64,000 nt of DNA from Nitrospira sp. (GTDB lineage: Bacteria; Nitrospirota; Nitrospiria; Nitrospirales; Nitrospiraceae), in assembly GCA_018242725.1 (NCBI GenBank), contig JAFEBI010000023.1:1-64000 (forward strand), given 5' to 3'. The notes beneath the pieces are model-generated. The model had not been told where the DNA came from and did not search any database. It worked only from the letters and a program-made list of their open reading frames with translations. Below are positions 26,341 to 35,182 of this stretch, in pieces. How positions within the stretch are numbered: the first letter of the stretch is position 1; the number at the start of each line of letters is the position of its first letter. The position numbers and the translations under genes were made by a program.

Positions 26341-27381
26341 ATGTCCATGAAACACACGCTCATTTCTACGAGCTGCCACACCGCTGTTCTTCTTATCACC
26401 CTCTGCTTCAGTGCCTCTGGCTGCAAAGACAGTGCGTCAATTTCTGAACGCTCAGTAGAAGTACCTCTTGCCAGTCTAACGATCACCCCCCCCGGTGCGC
26501 TCCAACCGTCGTTTTCCAGCAATACCACCAGCTATACCGCTAGCGTACCCACTGCCGTGACCAGTGTGACAGTGACAGCCAGTCCCAAAAATAGTACGAC
26601 CACGATTATGATCAAGGGGGCGATCACCCCTGCAGGGCAAGGCCACCCTGTGCAACTCGGCCAACCTGGATCAACCACTCCCATCGACGTGGTCACTTCC
26701 TCACAAAACGGGCTTGAGAGTGTCTATACCATCACCGTGACCAGACTCTTATCGAGCGACAACGATCTGTCCTCCTTACGCATCAACACAGGCTCCTTCA
26801 ATCCGACCTTTGCTCCCGGAATAACGACGTATACAGTGAACGTGGCCACCGACGTCACCGAAGTCACTCTTTCCGCGACCAAATCCGATCCAGATGCGGT
26901 CATGTCCGGTTCCGTGCTCGCCGGACCCGGGCAAGCGAGCGGCCAAGCCACCATTCCGCTGAGTGGGCCTGGGACCGGCACACCCGTGTCGATTAGTATC
27001 ACAGCACCCAGTGGACTTCCTAAGACCTACTCCCTCACCATCAACCGACTTTTCTCAAATAACAGCAATCTGTCGGCCATGAGTGCGAATGCTGGCGTCA
27101 CTACCGTCCCCCTAGATCCGGTCTTTACTCCAGGCACAGTGAGCTATACAGTGAATGTGGGCCTCCTCGTCACCGTTGTCACCATCAAGGCGACGAAATC
27201 CGATCCGAATGCCACAATGTCGACGTTAGGATCCGTAATTGCCACAGCAGGAACCTCAACCGGCCAGGTAACCATTACGCCGGGACTGGGGCCAAACCCA
27301 CCAGTTGGAATAACCGTGATCGCACAAGATGGAGTGAGCAGCACGACGTACAACGTCACTGTAACTCGAGGGCTCTTCTAG
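26341..27381 (+). CDS. Lipoprotein with three cadherin-like beta-sandwich repeats
   Basis: 346 aa (ATG 26341, or ATG 26347 giving MKHTL as in the paralogs). Lipoprotein signal AVLLITLCFSASGCKDSASIS, almost the same after the Cys as paralog 4. Three repeats (PLASLTITPPGALQPSF, NDLSSLRINTGSFNPTF, SNLSAMSANAG...) with SDPDAVMSG/SDPNATMS motifs. The C terminus TTYNVTVTRGLF resembles that of paralog 4 (TYRVTVTRGLF), so these two share both ends and differ by internal repeats. An IS5-family insertion begins 15 bp after its stop codon. Confidence 0.85.
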   Translation: MSMKHTLISTSCHTAVLLITLCFSASGCKDSASISERSVEVPLASLTITPPGALQPSFSSNTTSYTASVPTAVTSVTVTASPKNSTTTIMIKGAITPAGQGHPVQLGQPGSTTPIDVVTSSQNGLESVYTITVTRLLSSDNDLSSLRINTGSFNPTFAPGITTYTVNVATDVTEVTLSATKSDPDAVMSGSVLAGPGQASGQATIPLSGPGTGTPVSISITAPSGLPKTYSLTINRLFSNNSNLSAMSANAGVTTVPLDPVFTPGTVSYTVNVGLLVTVVTIKATKSDPNATMSTLGSVIATAGTSTGQVTITPGLGPNPPVGITVIAQDGVSSTTYNVTVTRGLF

Positions 27382-27392
27382 CCTGCGAAATT

Positions 27393-27415
27393 CTTAGAGC
27401 GCGTAACAAAATGAC
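27393..27415 (+). repeat. Left terminal inverted repeat of the IS5-family element
   Basis: The 23 bases match the reverse complement of 28272-28294 at 20 positions. The core GCGCGTA is followed by CAAAATGAC. Confidence 0.85.
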
Positions 27416-28290
27416 TGTCTGGGGGCTGTCGATATTCGGGGAAATGAGGGAGCATACCGGCATTCATGGAGGAACGAATGCCAAAAATGGCTTCCCGATG
27501 ACCTCTGGGGGCGAGTGAGCCCGTTCCTGCCTCAGCCCCGTCATCGGCGCACACATTCGTGGCGCAAGCCCCTGAACGACCGCAAGGTTCTCACTGGCAT
27601 CAGCTTCGTACTGCGCACGGGCATTCCATGGCGGGAGCTGCCGGCCGAGTTGTGATGCGGGTCCGGCATGACCTGTCTCCGTCGGCTCAAGCGGTGGCAC
27701 CAGAGCGGGGTGTTTCAGAAGCTCTACGAGGTGTTGTTGGCAGAGCTCAACGGCGCCGACAAGATCGATTGGTCCCGCGCGCTGGTTGACAGTGCGACCA
27801 CGAAGGCGTCGAGCGGCGGGGCGAAAACAGGGCCGAATCCCACGGATCGTCGCAAGTTAGGCTCAAAGGTCCACGTCTTGGTTGATGCCAAGGGCATTCC
27901 ATGGGCGATCCAAGTGACCGGCGCCAATACTCACGATGTCACCCAAGTGATCCCGCTGGTGGATGGAGTGCCGAAGGTGCGGGGGAAAAAAGGCCGGCCA
28001 CGACAGCGACCGGACCGGGTGCAAGGAGACCGCAGCTATGACCCCGAGCCGCTCCGGGATCAGCTCCGACGCCGCGGGATCGCGCCCCAACTCGTGAAAC
28101 GGCGGACCGAGCATGGCTCTGGGCTTGGCAAGACACGCTGGTCTGTCGAGCGAACCCTGGCCTGGTTCAAGCGCTATGGGAAAATTAGGATCCGTACCGA
28201 GCAGCGAGCCGAGCACTACGAAGTGCTGGTCAAACGAGCGGCTTGCCTCATCTGCCATCGGAACCGCTGAGGTCATTTTGGTACGCGCTT
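27397..28290 (+). mobile_element. IS5-family insertion sequence, decayed
   Basis: An element of about 894 bp bounded by imperfect terminal inverted repeats (outer ends GAGCGCG and, reversed, AAGCGCG), flanked on both sides by TTA (27394-27396 and 28291-28293), which fits a 3-bp target duplication. Its only gene is an IS5-type DDE transposase with two disabling lesions (see the pseudogene). It sits just behind the lipoprotein array and before a convergent two-component operon. Boundaries are uncertain by 1-3 bases because the target site and the repeat ends are alike. Confidence 0.85.
27466..28270 (+). pseudogene. IS5-family transposase, frameshift plus stop
   Basis: The intact ancestor would start at the ATG at 27466 (MEERMPK...) and run on as WLPDDLWGRVSPFLP. 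This needs removal of one A from the A5 run at 27483-27487, so there is a +1 frameshift. In the downstream frame a TGA at 27653-27655 stands where relatives have Gly in the GCGSGMTC motif (GGA to TGA). The rest (from 27656) is well conserved: GMTCLRRLKRWHQSGVFQ, DWSRALVDSATTKA, KTGPNPTDRRKLGSK, GDRSYD and the C-terminal WSVERTLAWFKRYGKIRIRTE with the catalytic Glu. Two lesions make autonomous transposition unlikely. Confidence 0.85.
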
Positions 28291-28294
28291 TTAG
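28272..28294 (-). repeat. Right terminal inverted repeat of the IS5-family element
   Basis: Reverse complement pairs with 27393-27415 at 20 of 23 positions. It begins 2 bp after the transposase stop codon. Confidence 0.85.
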
Positions 28295-28407
28295 TTCCTT
28301 ACTCCGAGCTTGATTGCGGCGCATGCCCCCCGTTCATAAATTTCATCGGAAGCACACGTGCCGCCGGTCAAAGTGCAGGTACGCGATCAAATCTCCGCAG
28401 AAGAAAT

Positions 28408-29079
28408 CTATCGCTTTGGGTCCAGCTCGATCAGTCCTTTGCGGATGGCAAGAATGGCCGCCTGTGTGCGATCGTAGACTTGTAGCTTGTGAAAAATATT
28501 CCTCACGTGATTCTTGACCGTCTTTTCACTGAGATCCAAACTATTGGCGATTTCTTTATTGGTCTTTCCATCCGCGACCAATCGCAGCACGGTAATTTCC
28601 CGTTCCGTCAAGTCATGTTCGGCCCATGCCGGTTTCTTCCCTTTTTTCTGCGCCATGAGTGAAAACTCGGCCAGAATTTTGCTGGCGACCGACGGGTGGA
28701 TCAATGATTCTCCGCGGTAGATCGCGCGGATAGCCGCCACAATCTGCGACGATTCAGAATCTTTCAACAAGTACCCGGTTGCACCTGCACGGACCAGATC
28801 GAAGATGTATTGCTGCTCCTCATACATGGTCAACGCGACCACGCCGATGTGCGGGAACTCACGCTTGATCTGTCTGGTCGCTTCAACGCCACCCATCCGC
28901 GGCATACTGACATCCATCAGGATCACGTCCGGAAGCAACGCGCGCGCTTTCTCCACCGCTTCCATCCCATCCTGCGCCTCGCCGAGAACATGAATGTCTT
29001 CCTTCGTCTTGAGGATTGCGGCTAACCCTTCTCGGACGACCCGATGGTCGTCGGCGATGAGGACCTTAATCTTCTCCAT
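28408..29079 (-). CDS. NarL/FixJ-type response regulator
   Basis: 223 aa. The start at 29079 follows AAGGAGGAAC; a longer reading would overlap the kinase gene further. Receiver domain about 1-120: acidic pair IADDH, phospho-acceptor Asp in VILMDVSMPRMGG, Thr in VALTMY, Lys in GYLLKDS. C-terminal LuxR-type helix-turn-helix: LTEREITVLRLVADGKTNKEIANSLDLSEKTVKNHVRNIFHKL. It is phosphorylated by the kinase encoded immediately upstream, whose 3' end overlaps by 14 bp. Target genes unknown. Confidence 0.93.
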   Translation of the reverse strand: MEKIKVLIADDHRVVREGLAAILKTKEDIHVLGEAQDGMEAVEKARALLPDVILMDVSMPRMGGVEATRQIKREFPHIGVVALTMYEEQQYIFDLVRAGATGYLLKDSESSQIVAAIRAIYRGESLIHPSVASKILAEFSLMAQKKGKKPAWAEHDLTEREITVLRLVADGKTNKEIANSLDLSEKTVKNHVRNIFHKLQVYDRTQAAILAIRKGLIELDPKR

Positions 29080-30175
29080 GCTGCTGTTCCTCCTTCTGGC
29101 CCAATGGCACTTCAACGATGATCCTGGTGCCTTTTCCCGGTTTGGATTCGACTCGTCCCTCTCCTCCGACTAATCGAGACCGTTCCAAGATACCTTTAAT
29201 TCCAAAATGGTCCCATTTTTCAGGGTCTCGCAGCACGGTCTCCATATCGAATCCAATCCCGTTGTCGGCGATCGTGACCCGCAAGAGATCAATGTCGATA
29301 TCCAGCTTAATCGTCACTCGATCCGCTTTGGCATGTTTGTGGACATTCCCTAAGGCCTCTTGAATGATGCGAAAGAGAAACATCTTCGTTCGAGGAAATA
29401 GAATCTGTTCGTCGCCGGAGAAGGTAAACTTGGTGATGATGTGTGTCTGAGTCTGATAGGACTTGAAATAGTTAGTCAATGCCGGGATCAATTCCATCTT
29501 GTCATAATGCAGAGGACGTAAATTGAAGATGACCTGCCGGGCTTCTTGAATCGCCAATTTCAGCTGAGCCTTACTCTCCTTGAGCGTAGCCAAACTCGCC
29601 CGTGGATTCTTCCGGAGGAGTTGCTGGCACAGATCCAGCTTGAAGTTGACCCCCGCCAAGATCTGCACGAACCCATCATGAATCTCGCAGGCGATTCTGG
29701 TCCGTTCATCCGTCACCGCTGCGCCGGTTTCCTTCACGTACAATCGGTACAGAGATTGATACTTGTTCAATGTTTTCTCGATCTCCGCCGTCGCGCGAAT
29801 TCTGGCTCCGATCAATTCCCACATGAATTTCGCGCTGGCTCCTCCGATGACGGTAACGCCCATTCGATGAAAATCTTCAAGAAATTGCCAAACGTCCGGG
29901 TCTCCCGACACATCGATGATCAGGTCGACACGCTCCATCGTGAGCAGCTGTTGATAGTCGTGAGTGACCGGAATCTTCAATTGCTTGGCCAACTCAAGTC
30001 CCGGCGCATCCGGATTGATCTCCGCAACACCGACGATCTGCACTAACGGGTCATTCGCAAAGATCTCGATCAGCGCGGTGCCTCCGCGACCCGCACCGAT
30101 GATGGCGACGCTGGTTGCCGCAGCAGCCGATGCGTTTCGTTTCCCACGCTGAGATAGAGGCTTGATCGTCGGCAT
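29066..30175 (-). CDS. Histidine kinase with N-terminal Rossmann (NAD-binding-like) domain
   Basis: 369 aa. Residues about 20-125 form a dinucleotide-binding fold (VAIIGAGRGGTALIEIFANDPLVQIVGVAEIN, then DLIIDVSGDPDVW and VIGGASAKFMWEL), as in dehydrogenase and CoA-binding domains. A helical linker leads to a HisKA_3 dimerisation domain (CEIHDGFVQILAGVNFKLDL, phospho-His about residue 185) and a HATPase (RIIQEALGNVHKHA, IADNGIGFD, GKGTRI). No membrane span, so it is a cytoplasmic sensor. The natural inference is that it senses a nucleotide or redox cofactor. Operon with the response regulator gene. Confidence 0.88.
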   Translation of the reverse strand: MPTIKPLSQRGKRNASAAAATSVAIIGAGRGGTALIEIFANDPLVQIVGVAEINPDAPGLELAKQLKIPVTHDYQQLLTMERVDLIIDVSGDPDVWQFLEDFHRMGVTVIGGASAKFMWELIGARIRATAEIEKTLNKYQSLYRLYVKETGAAVTDERTRIACEIHDGFVQILAGVNFKLDLCQQLLRKNPRASLATLKESKAQLKLAIQEARQVIFNLRPLHYDKMELIPALTNYFKSYQTQTHIITKFTFSGDEQILFPRTKMFLFRIIQEALGNVHKHAKADRVTIKLDIDIDLLRVTIADNGIGFDMETVLRDPEKWDHFGIKGILERSRLVGGEGRVESKPGKGTRIIVEVPLGQKEEQQHGED

Positions 30176-30392
30176 GGAGATTCTCTAGCAGGTTGTAACA
30201 AAGCCGTGTGGGCACTGCTCAGAGACGCGCGACTGCATGATCCCGTGTGCAATCCGCATGCTCTACAGGATGTTCAACAGAGTCTCCCGCCGGTCCCCAA
30301 CCGGCGAAGCGGCGAGGTGGACTCCACGCCATATCGTAAACGGCCGAGACAGAACCACGTTGGGAAGAGAGGTCAGCGACAACGGTCAAAAC

Positions 30393-30857
30393 TCAAGGCG
30401 CGATACGTTCTTGGGCCAATGTTTTCAACTCATCCAAGAATTGGTCGATATCCTTGAACTCCCGATACACGGACGCAAATCGGACATAGGCGACCTGGTC
30501 CAAGTGATGCAGTTCTTTCATCACTTCTTCCCCGACGATCCGGCTTTCGATCTCCGTCTCGCCCATCTCTTGAATGTGTTTTTCAATGCGGTCGGTCACG
30601 GCCTCAATGGTACTGATGCTGATTGGCCGTTTTTCGCAGGCTTTTTTGAGGCCCACAAGAATTTTATTGCGATCGAACGATTCTCGTCGCCCGTCCTTTT
30701 TCACCACAACCGGGAGAATCTCTTCGACGCGCTCGTAGGTAGTATAGCGGCGCTTACAGCCAAGGCACTCCCGACGGCGACGGATGACCTCGCCTTCCTT
30801 AGCCATACGGGAATCAACCACCTTGTCTTCGAGTTCATCGCAGAACGGACATTTCAC
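30393..30857 (-). CDS. nrdR: Transcriptional repressor NrdR
   Basis: 154 aa. N-terminal zinc ribbon CPFC...CLGC (residues 3-6 and 31-34), followed by [15 protein letters not shown] sequence and an ATP-cone domain ([31 protein letters not shown]). NrdR represses ribonucleotide reductase genes in response to ATP/dATP. No nrd gene lies in the window. It follows glyA by 33 bp as last gene of the rplI-glyA-nrdR operon; a glyA-nrdR neighbourhood is common in bacteria. Confidence 0.96.
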   Translation of the reverse strand: MKCPFCDELEDKVVDSRMAKEGEVIRRRRECLGCKRRYTTYERVEEILPVVVKKDGRRESFDRNKILVGLKKACEKRPISISTIEAVTDRIEKHIQEMGETEIESRIVGEEVMKELHHLDQVAYVRFASVYREFKDIDQFLDELKTLAQERIAP

Positions 30858-30890
30858 CGGCGGCGACCCCGTCTCCTTGCTGGTAACTGG

Positions 30891-32156
30891 TTAGTACTGA
30901 TGGATGAAGGGAAACCGACTGTTCAACGCCTTTGCCTCAGCCCGTACTTCTTCCAGCACGGCCGGCTCTTGCCGATGTTGCAGCACGCGATCGACCAATC
31001 CCACGATCTGCTGCATCTCGGGCTCGCGCATGCCGCGCGTCGACACAATCGGCGTTCCAAGGCGAATTCCGCTGGCCACGGCCGGTGGCTTTTCATCGTA
31101 CGGCACAGCGTTCTTATTGACGATAATTCCGGCGGCATCGAGCGCCGCATCGGCATCCTTCCCCGTAATACCCTTATTCGACAAGTTGAGGAGCATCAGA
31201 TGGGTATCAGTCCCCCCGGAAACGATCTTATACCCGCGCTCCACCAACCCCTGCGCCAAGGCCTTGGCATTGGCCAACACTTGCTGTTGATAGCGTTTGA
31301 ACCCTGGAGAGAGAGCCTCTTGAAACGCAACGGCTTTAGCCGCAATCACATGCATGAGCGGTCCGCCTTGTAATCCAGGGAACACCAGCTTGTCGACCCC
31401 CTTGGCGTACTCGGCTTTGCACATCGTCACACCTCCACGCGGGCCACGCAGAGTTTTATGAGTCGTCGTGGTCACAAAGTCCGCATAGGGAACAGGGTTC
31501 GGGTGAAGTCCCGCCGCAATAAGCCCGGCGATATGGGCGATATCGACGAGCAAATAGGCACCGACGGATTTCGCAATCTGCTGGAATCTCGGGAAATCAA
31601 GGATCCGCGCATAGGCGCTTGCCCCCACCACGATCATGCGCGGACGGCATTCCTCAGCAACCTTTTGTACGGCATCATAGTCGATGGTTTCGGTTTGGCG
31701 ATCAACGCCATAGGAGAAGACTCGAAAGAGAATGCCTGAGAAATTGACCTTGCTGCCATGCGTCAAATGGCCGCCCTGAGCCAGATCCATCCCAAGAATC
31801 GTATCGCCCGGTTTTAAGACCGATAGATAGGCCGCCATGTTGGCCTGCGACCCGGAGTGCGGCTGGACATTGACGTGTTCGGCGCCGAAAATCTGCTTGC
31901 ACCGCTGAATGGCCAAGTCTTCGACGGCATCAGCATGCTGACAACCACCGTAATACCGCTTACCAGAATAGCCTTCAGCATATTTATTGGTGAGCAACGA
32001 ACCCTGGGCGGCAAGCACCGCTGGGCTGGCGAAATTCTCCGAGGCGATCAAGAGCAACTTTTCACGTTGCCGGACCGCTTCCGACTCAATCGCGGCATAG
32101 ACATCGGGATCTACCGCTTTTAGTGCATCCAATGAGCCGATCGCGTCCTGCATCAT
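30891..32156 (-). CDS. glyA: Serine hydroxymethyltransferase
   Basis: 421 aa. A PLP enzyme interconverting serine plus tetrahydrofolate with glycine plus 5,10-methylene-tetrahydrofolate. Motifs: [15 protein letters not shown] and [15 protein letters not shown] near the N terminus, [26 protein letters not shown], and the PLP-lysine motif [14 protein letters not shown]. Length is standard. Start at ATG 32156, with GAGGTGAT upstream. 19 bp after rplI in the same operon. Works in the same glycine/serine pool as Kbl and Tdh encoded nearby. Confidence 0.97.
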   Translation of the reverse strand: MMQDAIGSLDALKAVDPDVYAAIESEAVRQREKLLLIASENFASPAVLAAQGSLLTNKYAEGYSGKRYYGGCQHADAVEDLAIQRCKQIFGAEHVNVQPHSGSQANMAAYLSVLKPGDTILGMDLAQGGHLTHGSKVNFSGILFRVFSYGVDRQTETIDYDAVQKVAEECRPRMIVVGASAYARILDFPRFQQIAKSVGAYLLVDIAHIAGLIAAGLHPNPVPYADFVTTTTHKTLRGPRGGVTMCKAEYAKGVDKLVFPGLQGGPLMHVIAAKAVAFQEALSPGFKRYQQQVLANAKALAQGLVERGYKIVSGGTDTHLMLLNLSNKGITGKDADAALDAAGIIVNKNAVPYDEKPPAVASGIRLGTPIVSTRGMREPEMQQIVGLVDRVLQHRQEPAVLEEVRAEAKALNSRFPFIHQY

Positions 32157-32175
32157 GCTGTCATCACCTCTTCAT

Positions 32176-32646
32176 TTATGAAGCGGAAGGTTCTTCTGCC
32201 TCTTGTTTCTTCACCACATGAACCGTCACGGTCGCGACCACATCTCTTGGCATCTTAATGGGTACCGACACCGTGCCCAATTCCTTGATCGGGTGTGCCA
32301 ATTGGATCTTCCGCCGATCCACTGTGACACCCTGCGCGGCCAATCCTTCAGCGATGTCTTTCGTTGTAACGGAGCCGAACATCTTATCGTCTTTGCCGAC
32401 CTGAGCCTCGATCGTCAGCGAAACCGCCGACACTTTCTTGGCATGAGCTTCGATCTCCAGCTTCTCTTTCTTCGCCTTCTCAGCCGCCACCCGTTTCACA
32501 TGCTCAAACGCCTTCATGCTCCGGCTGTCGGCTTCGACGGCCTTACGCCTCGGCAACAAATAGTTTCTCGCAAACCCATCGGCGACGTTGATGAGATCGC
32601 CGAGATGCCCAACCCCTTCCAGGGTCTCTTGAAGAATAACTTTCAT
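32176..32646 (-). CDS. rplI: 50S ribosomal protein L9
   Basis: 156 aa. Typical L9: MKVILQETLEGVGHLGDLINVADGFARNYLLPRRKAV at the N terminus (the conserved L9 signature), a long connecting helix (AAEKAKKEKLEIEAHAKK), then the C-terminal domain with KMFGSVTTKDIAEGLAAQG. Strong GGAG ribosome-binding site. First gene of the operon with glyA and nrdR, directly behind the promoter at 32678-32706. Confidence 0.97.
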   Translation of the reverse strand: MKVILQETLEGVGHLGDLINVADGFARNYLLPRRKAVEADSRSMKAFEHVKRVAAEKAKKEKLEIEAHAKKVSAVSLTIEAQVGKDDKMFGSVTTKDIAEGLAAQGVTVDRRKIQLAHPIKELGTVSVPIKMPRDVVATVTVHVVKKQEAEEPSAS

Positions 32647-32677
32647 AGCCCTACTCCTTCACATAATAAAGTGCCAG

Positions 32678-32706
32678 AGAATACTGAGCTGGCTGCGAAA
32701 TGTCAA
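32678..32706 (-). promoter_or_regulatory. Promoter of the rplI-glyA-nrdR operon
   Basis: On the reverse strand a perfect -35 TTGACA (32706-32701), 17-nt spacer, -10 TATTCT (32683-32678), about 25 nt before the rplI ATG. Confidence 0.7.
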
Positions 32707-32731
32707 TTCGGAGGGATACGGGTGGGGGCAC

Positions 32732-33922
32732 CTATGGAATGATACCGAGTGCGCGGCCCGCTTTGGAAAACGCCGCCACCGCCTGTTGAAGCTGCGGCTT
32801 TGTATGGGCTGCCGACATTTGCGTCCTGATCCTCGCCTGGCCTTGCGGTACGACGGGATAGCTGAAGCCGACGACATAGACCCCTCCGTTGAGCAGCGCC
32901 TCGGCCATTGAGGTGGCAAGGGCTGCGTCTCCCAGCAGCACTGGAATGATGGGATGCTCGCCTGGAACAAGCCGAAAGCCGAGCGTGGTCAACTCACCTC
33001 TAAAAAATACAGCGTTGGCCCGCAGCTGTTGCCGGAGATGATCGCCGTGCTCGACGAGGCCGAGTGCGCAGAGCGCCCCTGCTGCGATAGGTGGGGGAAG
33101 GGAGTTGGAAAACAGGTAGGGCCGTGACCGTTGCCGAAGAAGTTCAACGATTTCGGCTTTGCCGGAGGTACATCCGCCCGTCGCGCCACCAAGCGTCTTC
33201 CCCAAGGTACTCGTCACGATCTCGATGCGGTCGGCCACGCCAAAGTGAGCCGGGGTGCCCTTCCCCTTCGGGCCAAGCACCCCCGTGGCATGGCTGTCAT
33301 CGACAATTACCGCCGCGTCATACCGTTCTGCGAGCTGCACGATCCTATCAAGCTTGGCCAGGTCACCATCCATCGAAAACACGCCATCCGTGACGATAAG
33401 TCGAAGGCGGCAGTCACCTGCTTCTCGGAGCCGCGCTTCGAGATCAGCCATATCGGAATGGGCATACCGGAACCGCTTGGCCTTACAGAGTCGGATGCCG
33501 TCAATCAGACTCGCATGATTCAATGCATCGCTGATGACCGCATCCGTCTCATCCAACAATACTTCAAAGAGCCCGCCATTCGCATCGAAGCAGGAACTAT
33601 AGAGGATCGTGTCCTCCGTACCGAGGAACGCACTGATGGCTTGTTCCAGCTGCTTGTGCAAATCTTGCGTACCGCAAATAAACCGCACCGAAGCCATGCC
33701 ATAACCATGTGTGTCCAACCCTGCTTTCGCCGCTTGGACGATCGCCGGATGATTCGCGAGGCCAAGATAGTTGTTAGCACAGAGGTTCAGCACCGAGCCT
33801 TGAGAAACTCGAATGTCCGAACCTTGTGGACCCAGAATGCGCCGCTCGGCTTTGTACAGGCCCTTGGCACGGATGTCGGCGAGTTGGGAATCGAGAACCT
33901 GCTTGAAAGACGAATAGGCCAT
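32732..33922 (-). CDS. kbl: 2-amino-3-ketobutyrate CoA ligase (glycine C-acetyltransferase)
   Basis: 396 aa PLP enzyme of the alpha-oxoamine synthase family. It cleaves 2-amino-3-ketobutyrate with CoA to glycine and acetyl-CoA, the second step of threonine breakdown. Motifs: [54 protein letters not shown] lysine in [13 protein letters not shown], and the [12 protein letters not shown]-terminal motif. The tdh gene 86 bp upstream on the same strand, encoding step one, separates it from BioF or HemA relatives. Confidence 0.95.
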   Translation of the reverse strand: MAYSSFKQVLDSQLADIRAKGLYKAERRILGPQGSDIRVSQGSVLNLCANNYLGLANHPAIVQAAKAGLDTHGYGMASVRFICGTQDLHKQLEQAISAFLGTEDTILYSSCFDANGGLFEVLLDETDAVISDALNHASLIDGIRLCKAKRFRYAHSDMADLEARLREAGDCRLRLIVTDGVFSMDGDLAKLDRIVQLAERYDAAVIVDDSHATGVLGPKGKGTPAHFGVADRIEIVTSTLGKTLGGATGGCTSGKAEIVELLRQRSRPYLFSNSLPPPIAAGALCALGLVEHGDHLRQQLRANAVFFRGELTTLGFRLVPGEHPIIPVLLGDAALATSMAEALLNGGVYVVGFSYPVVPQGQARIRTQMSAAHTKPQLQQAVAAFSKAGRALGIIP

Positions 33923-34008
33923 GGTTAGAACAGGACTGAGAGATGAGGACTGAGGACCGAGTGAGTGGAAGGCCCTACGTTTCTCTCAGGCCTGATACCC
34001 CAACCCTA

Positions 34009-35043
34009 CTATGGGAATAACACTACTTTCCCGCATCGCCCCGACTGAATCAAGTCAAAGCCGGTCGCAAACTCTTTCAGTTGGAACGTATGGGTGATGA
34101 CCGGCCGAATATTGAGGCCGGCTTTAAAGAGCCCGGCCAACCGGTACCAGGTTCCAAACAACCGTCGGCCGGTAATTCCATACACACGGATCCCCTTGAA
34201 GATCATTTCGTTGGGAAGATCAAAGGTCACAGGACCAGTCGGAATACCGAACAGTGTCACTCGCCCACCGTTCTTCACAGCCCGAAAGGCTTGATGCAGC
34301 GCCGTGGGATCCCCTGACATCTCCAATGACGCATCAACCCCTTCACCGGCGGTGATCTCCATGATCGCTGCCGCAAGTTGTTCCGGAGAGTCCGTCTTGG
34401 CGTTGAGGATATGATCGGCACCAACTTGCTTGGCCAACCCAAGCCGATACTCACTGATATCTGACGCAATAATCGTCGCCGCACCGGCGGTTCGGGCCAC
34501 AGCCGCGGCAAACAAACCGGTCGGGCCACATCCGGTGATCAACACCGTCTGGCCAGTCAGATCTTCAGCCAGGGCGGCATCCACGGCGTTGCCGATAGGC
34601 TCCTGGAGACAAGCTAACTCAGGCGGAATGTTCGGATCCGTTTTCCACAGGACGCCTTCAGGTAAGGCAACATACTGCGCATAGGATCCGTCTCGGTCGA
34701 TTCCGAGAATCCTGTAATTCTTGCACACATGCGCCAGTCCCGTCCGGCACTGAAAGCAGACACCACACGTCAGGTGCGATTCAGCCGCAACATAGTCACC
34801 GACTTTCACAAGAGACACCTCGCATCCGACCTCCACCACATGGCCGCACAACTCATGGCCGATGACACGAGGCGGATGGATCCGCCGTTGTGCCCATTCA
34901 TCCCAACGATAGATATGAGCATCCGTTCCACAGAGCGAGGTCGCAGCCACCTTCACCACCACGTCATGTGGCCCAGGGGTTGGATCCGCCCAATTCGTGA
35001 GGGTGAGGCCGGGTCCCGCAATCGTTTTGACGAGAGCTTGCAT
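34009..35043 (-). CDS. tdh: L-threonine 3-dehydrogenase
   Basis: 344 aa zinc-dependent medium-chain dehydrogenase that oxidises threonine to 2-amino-3-ketobutyrate with NAD. Catalytic zinc region TSLCGTDAHIYRWDEWA and GHELCGHVVEVG. Structural zinc Cys cluster CGVCFQCRTGLAHVC. Rossmann motif ITGCGPTGLFAAAVARTAGA. C-terminal segment GRRLFGTWYRLAGLF typical of Tdh. Operon with kbl. Confidence 0.95.
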   Translation of the reverse strand: MQALVKTIAGPGLTLTNWADPTPGPHDVVVKVAATSLCGTDAHIYRWDEWAQRRIHPPRVIGHELCGHVVEVGCEVSLVKVGDYVAAESHLTCGVCFQCRTGLAHVCKNYRILGIDRDGSYAQYVALPEGVLWKTDPNIPPELACLQEPIGNAVDAALAEDLTGQTVLITGCGPTGLFAAAVARTAGAATIIASDISEYRLGLAKQVGADHILNAKTDSPEQLAAAIMEITAGEGVDASLEMSGDPTALHQAFRAVKNGGRVTLFGIPTGPVTFDLPNEMIFKGIRVYGITGRRLFGTWYRLAGLFKAGLNIRPVITHTFQLKEFATGFDLIQSGRCGKVVLFP

Positions 35044-35082
35044 GACGGTATTCTATCGCACCTTGCTCGATTGGACACCCAT

Positions 35083-35094
35083 GTTTCTAGAAAC
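35083..35094. repeat. 12-bp palindrome between tdh and the YceI gene
   Basis: Perfect palindrome GTTTCTAGAAAC centred in the divergent 139-bp intergenic region, a possible regulator site. No regulator gene is adjacent. Confidence 0.4.
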
Positions 35095-35101
35095 GCACTG
35101 G

Positions 35102-35130
35102 TTGCGTCGCTTCTCAGCCCTGGGTAGGAT
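35102..35130 (+). promoter_or_regulatory. Possible promoter for the YceI gene
   Basis: TTGCGT (35102-35107), 17-nt spacer, TAGGAT (35125-35130). A weak match, but well placed about 50 nt before the ATG at 35183. Confidence 0.4.
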
Positions 35131-35182
35131 GTGGCATCAACCGTCCACACGGGCCAGACAAGAACAACCGAGAGGTGATGAC

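Noticed and set aside
18380..27400. CRISPR or other regular DNA repeat array
   Set aside because: The repetition is at the protein-domain level (about 90-100 aa units) with diverged DNA; there are no short identical repeats with unique spacers. No CRISPR array was seen anywhere in the window.
27466..28270. Programmed frameshift or two-gene IS transposase
   Set aside because: The A5 run lies only six codons from the start rather than in the middle, and a separate in-frame TGA interrupts a conserved motif. Decay explains both better than recoding.
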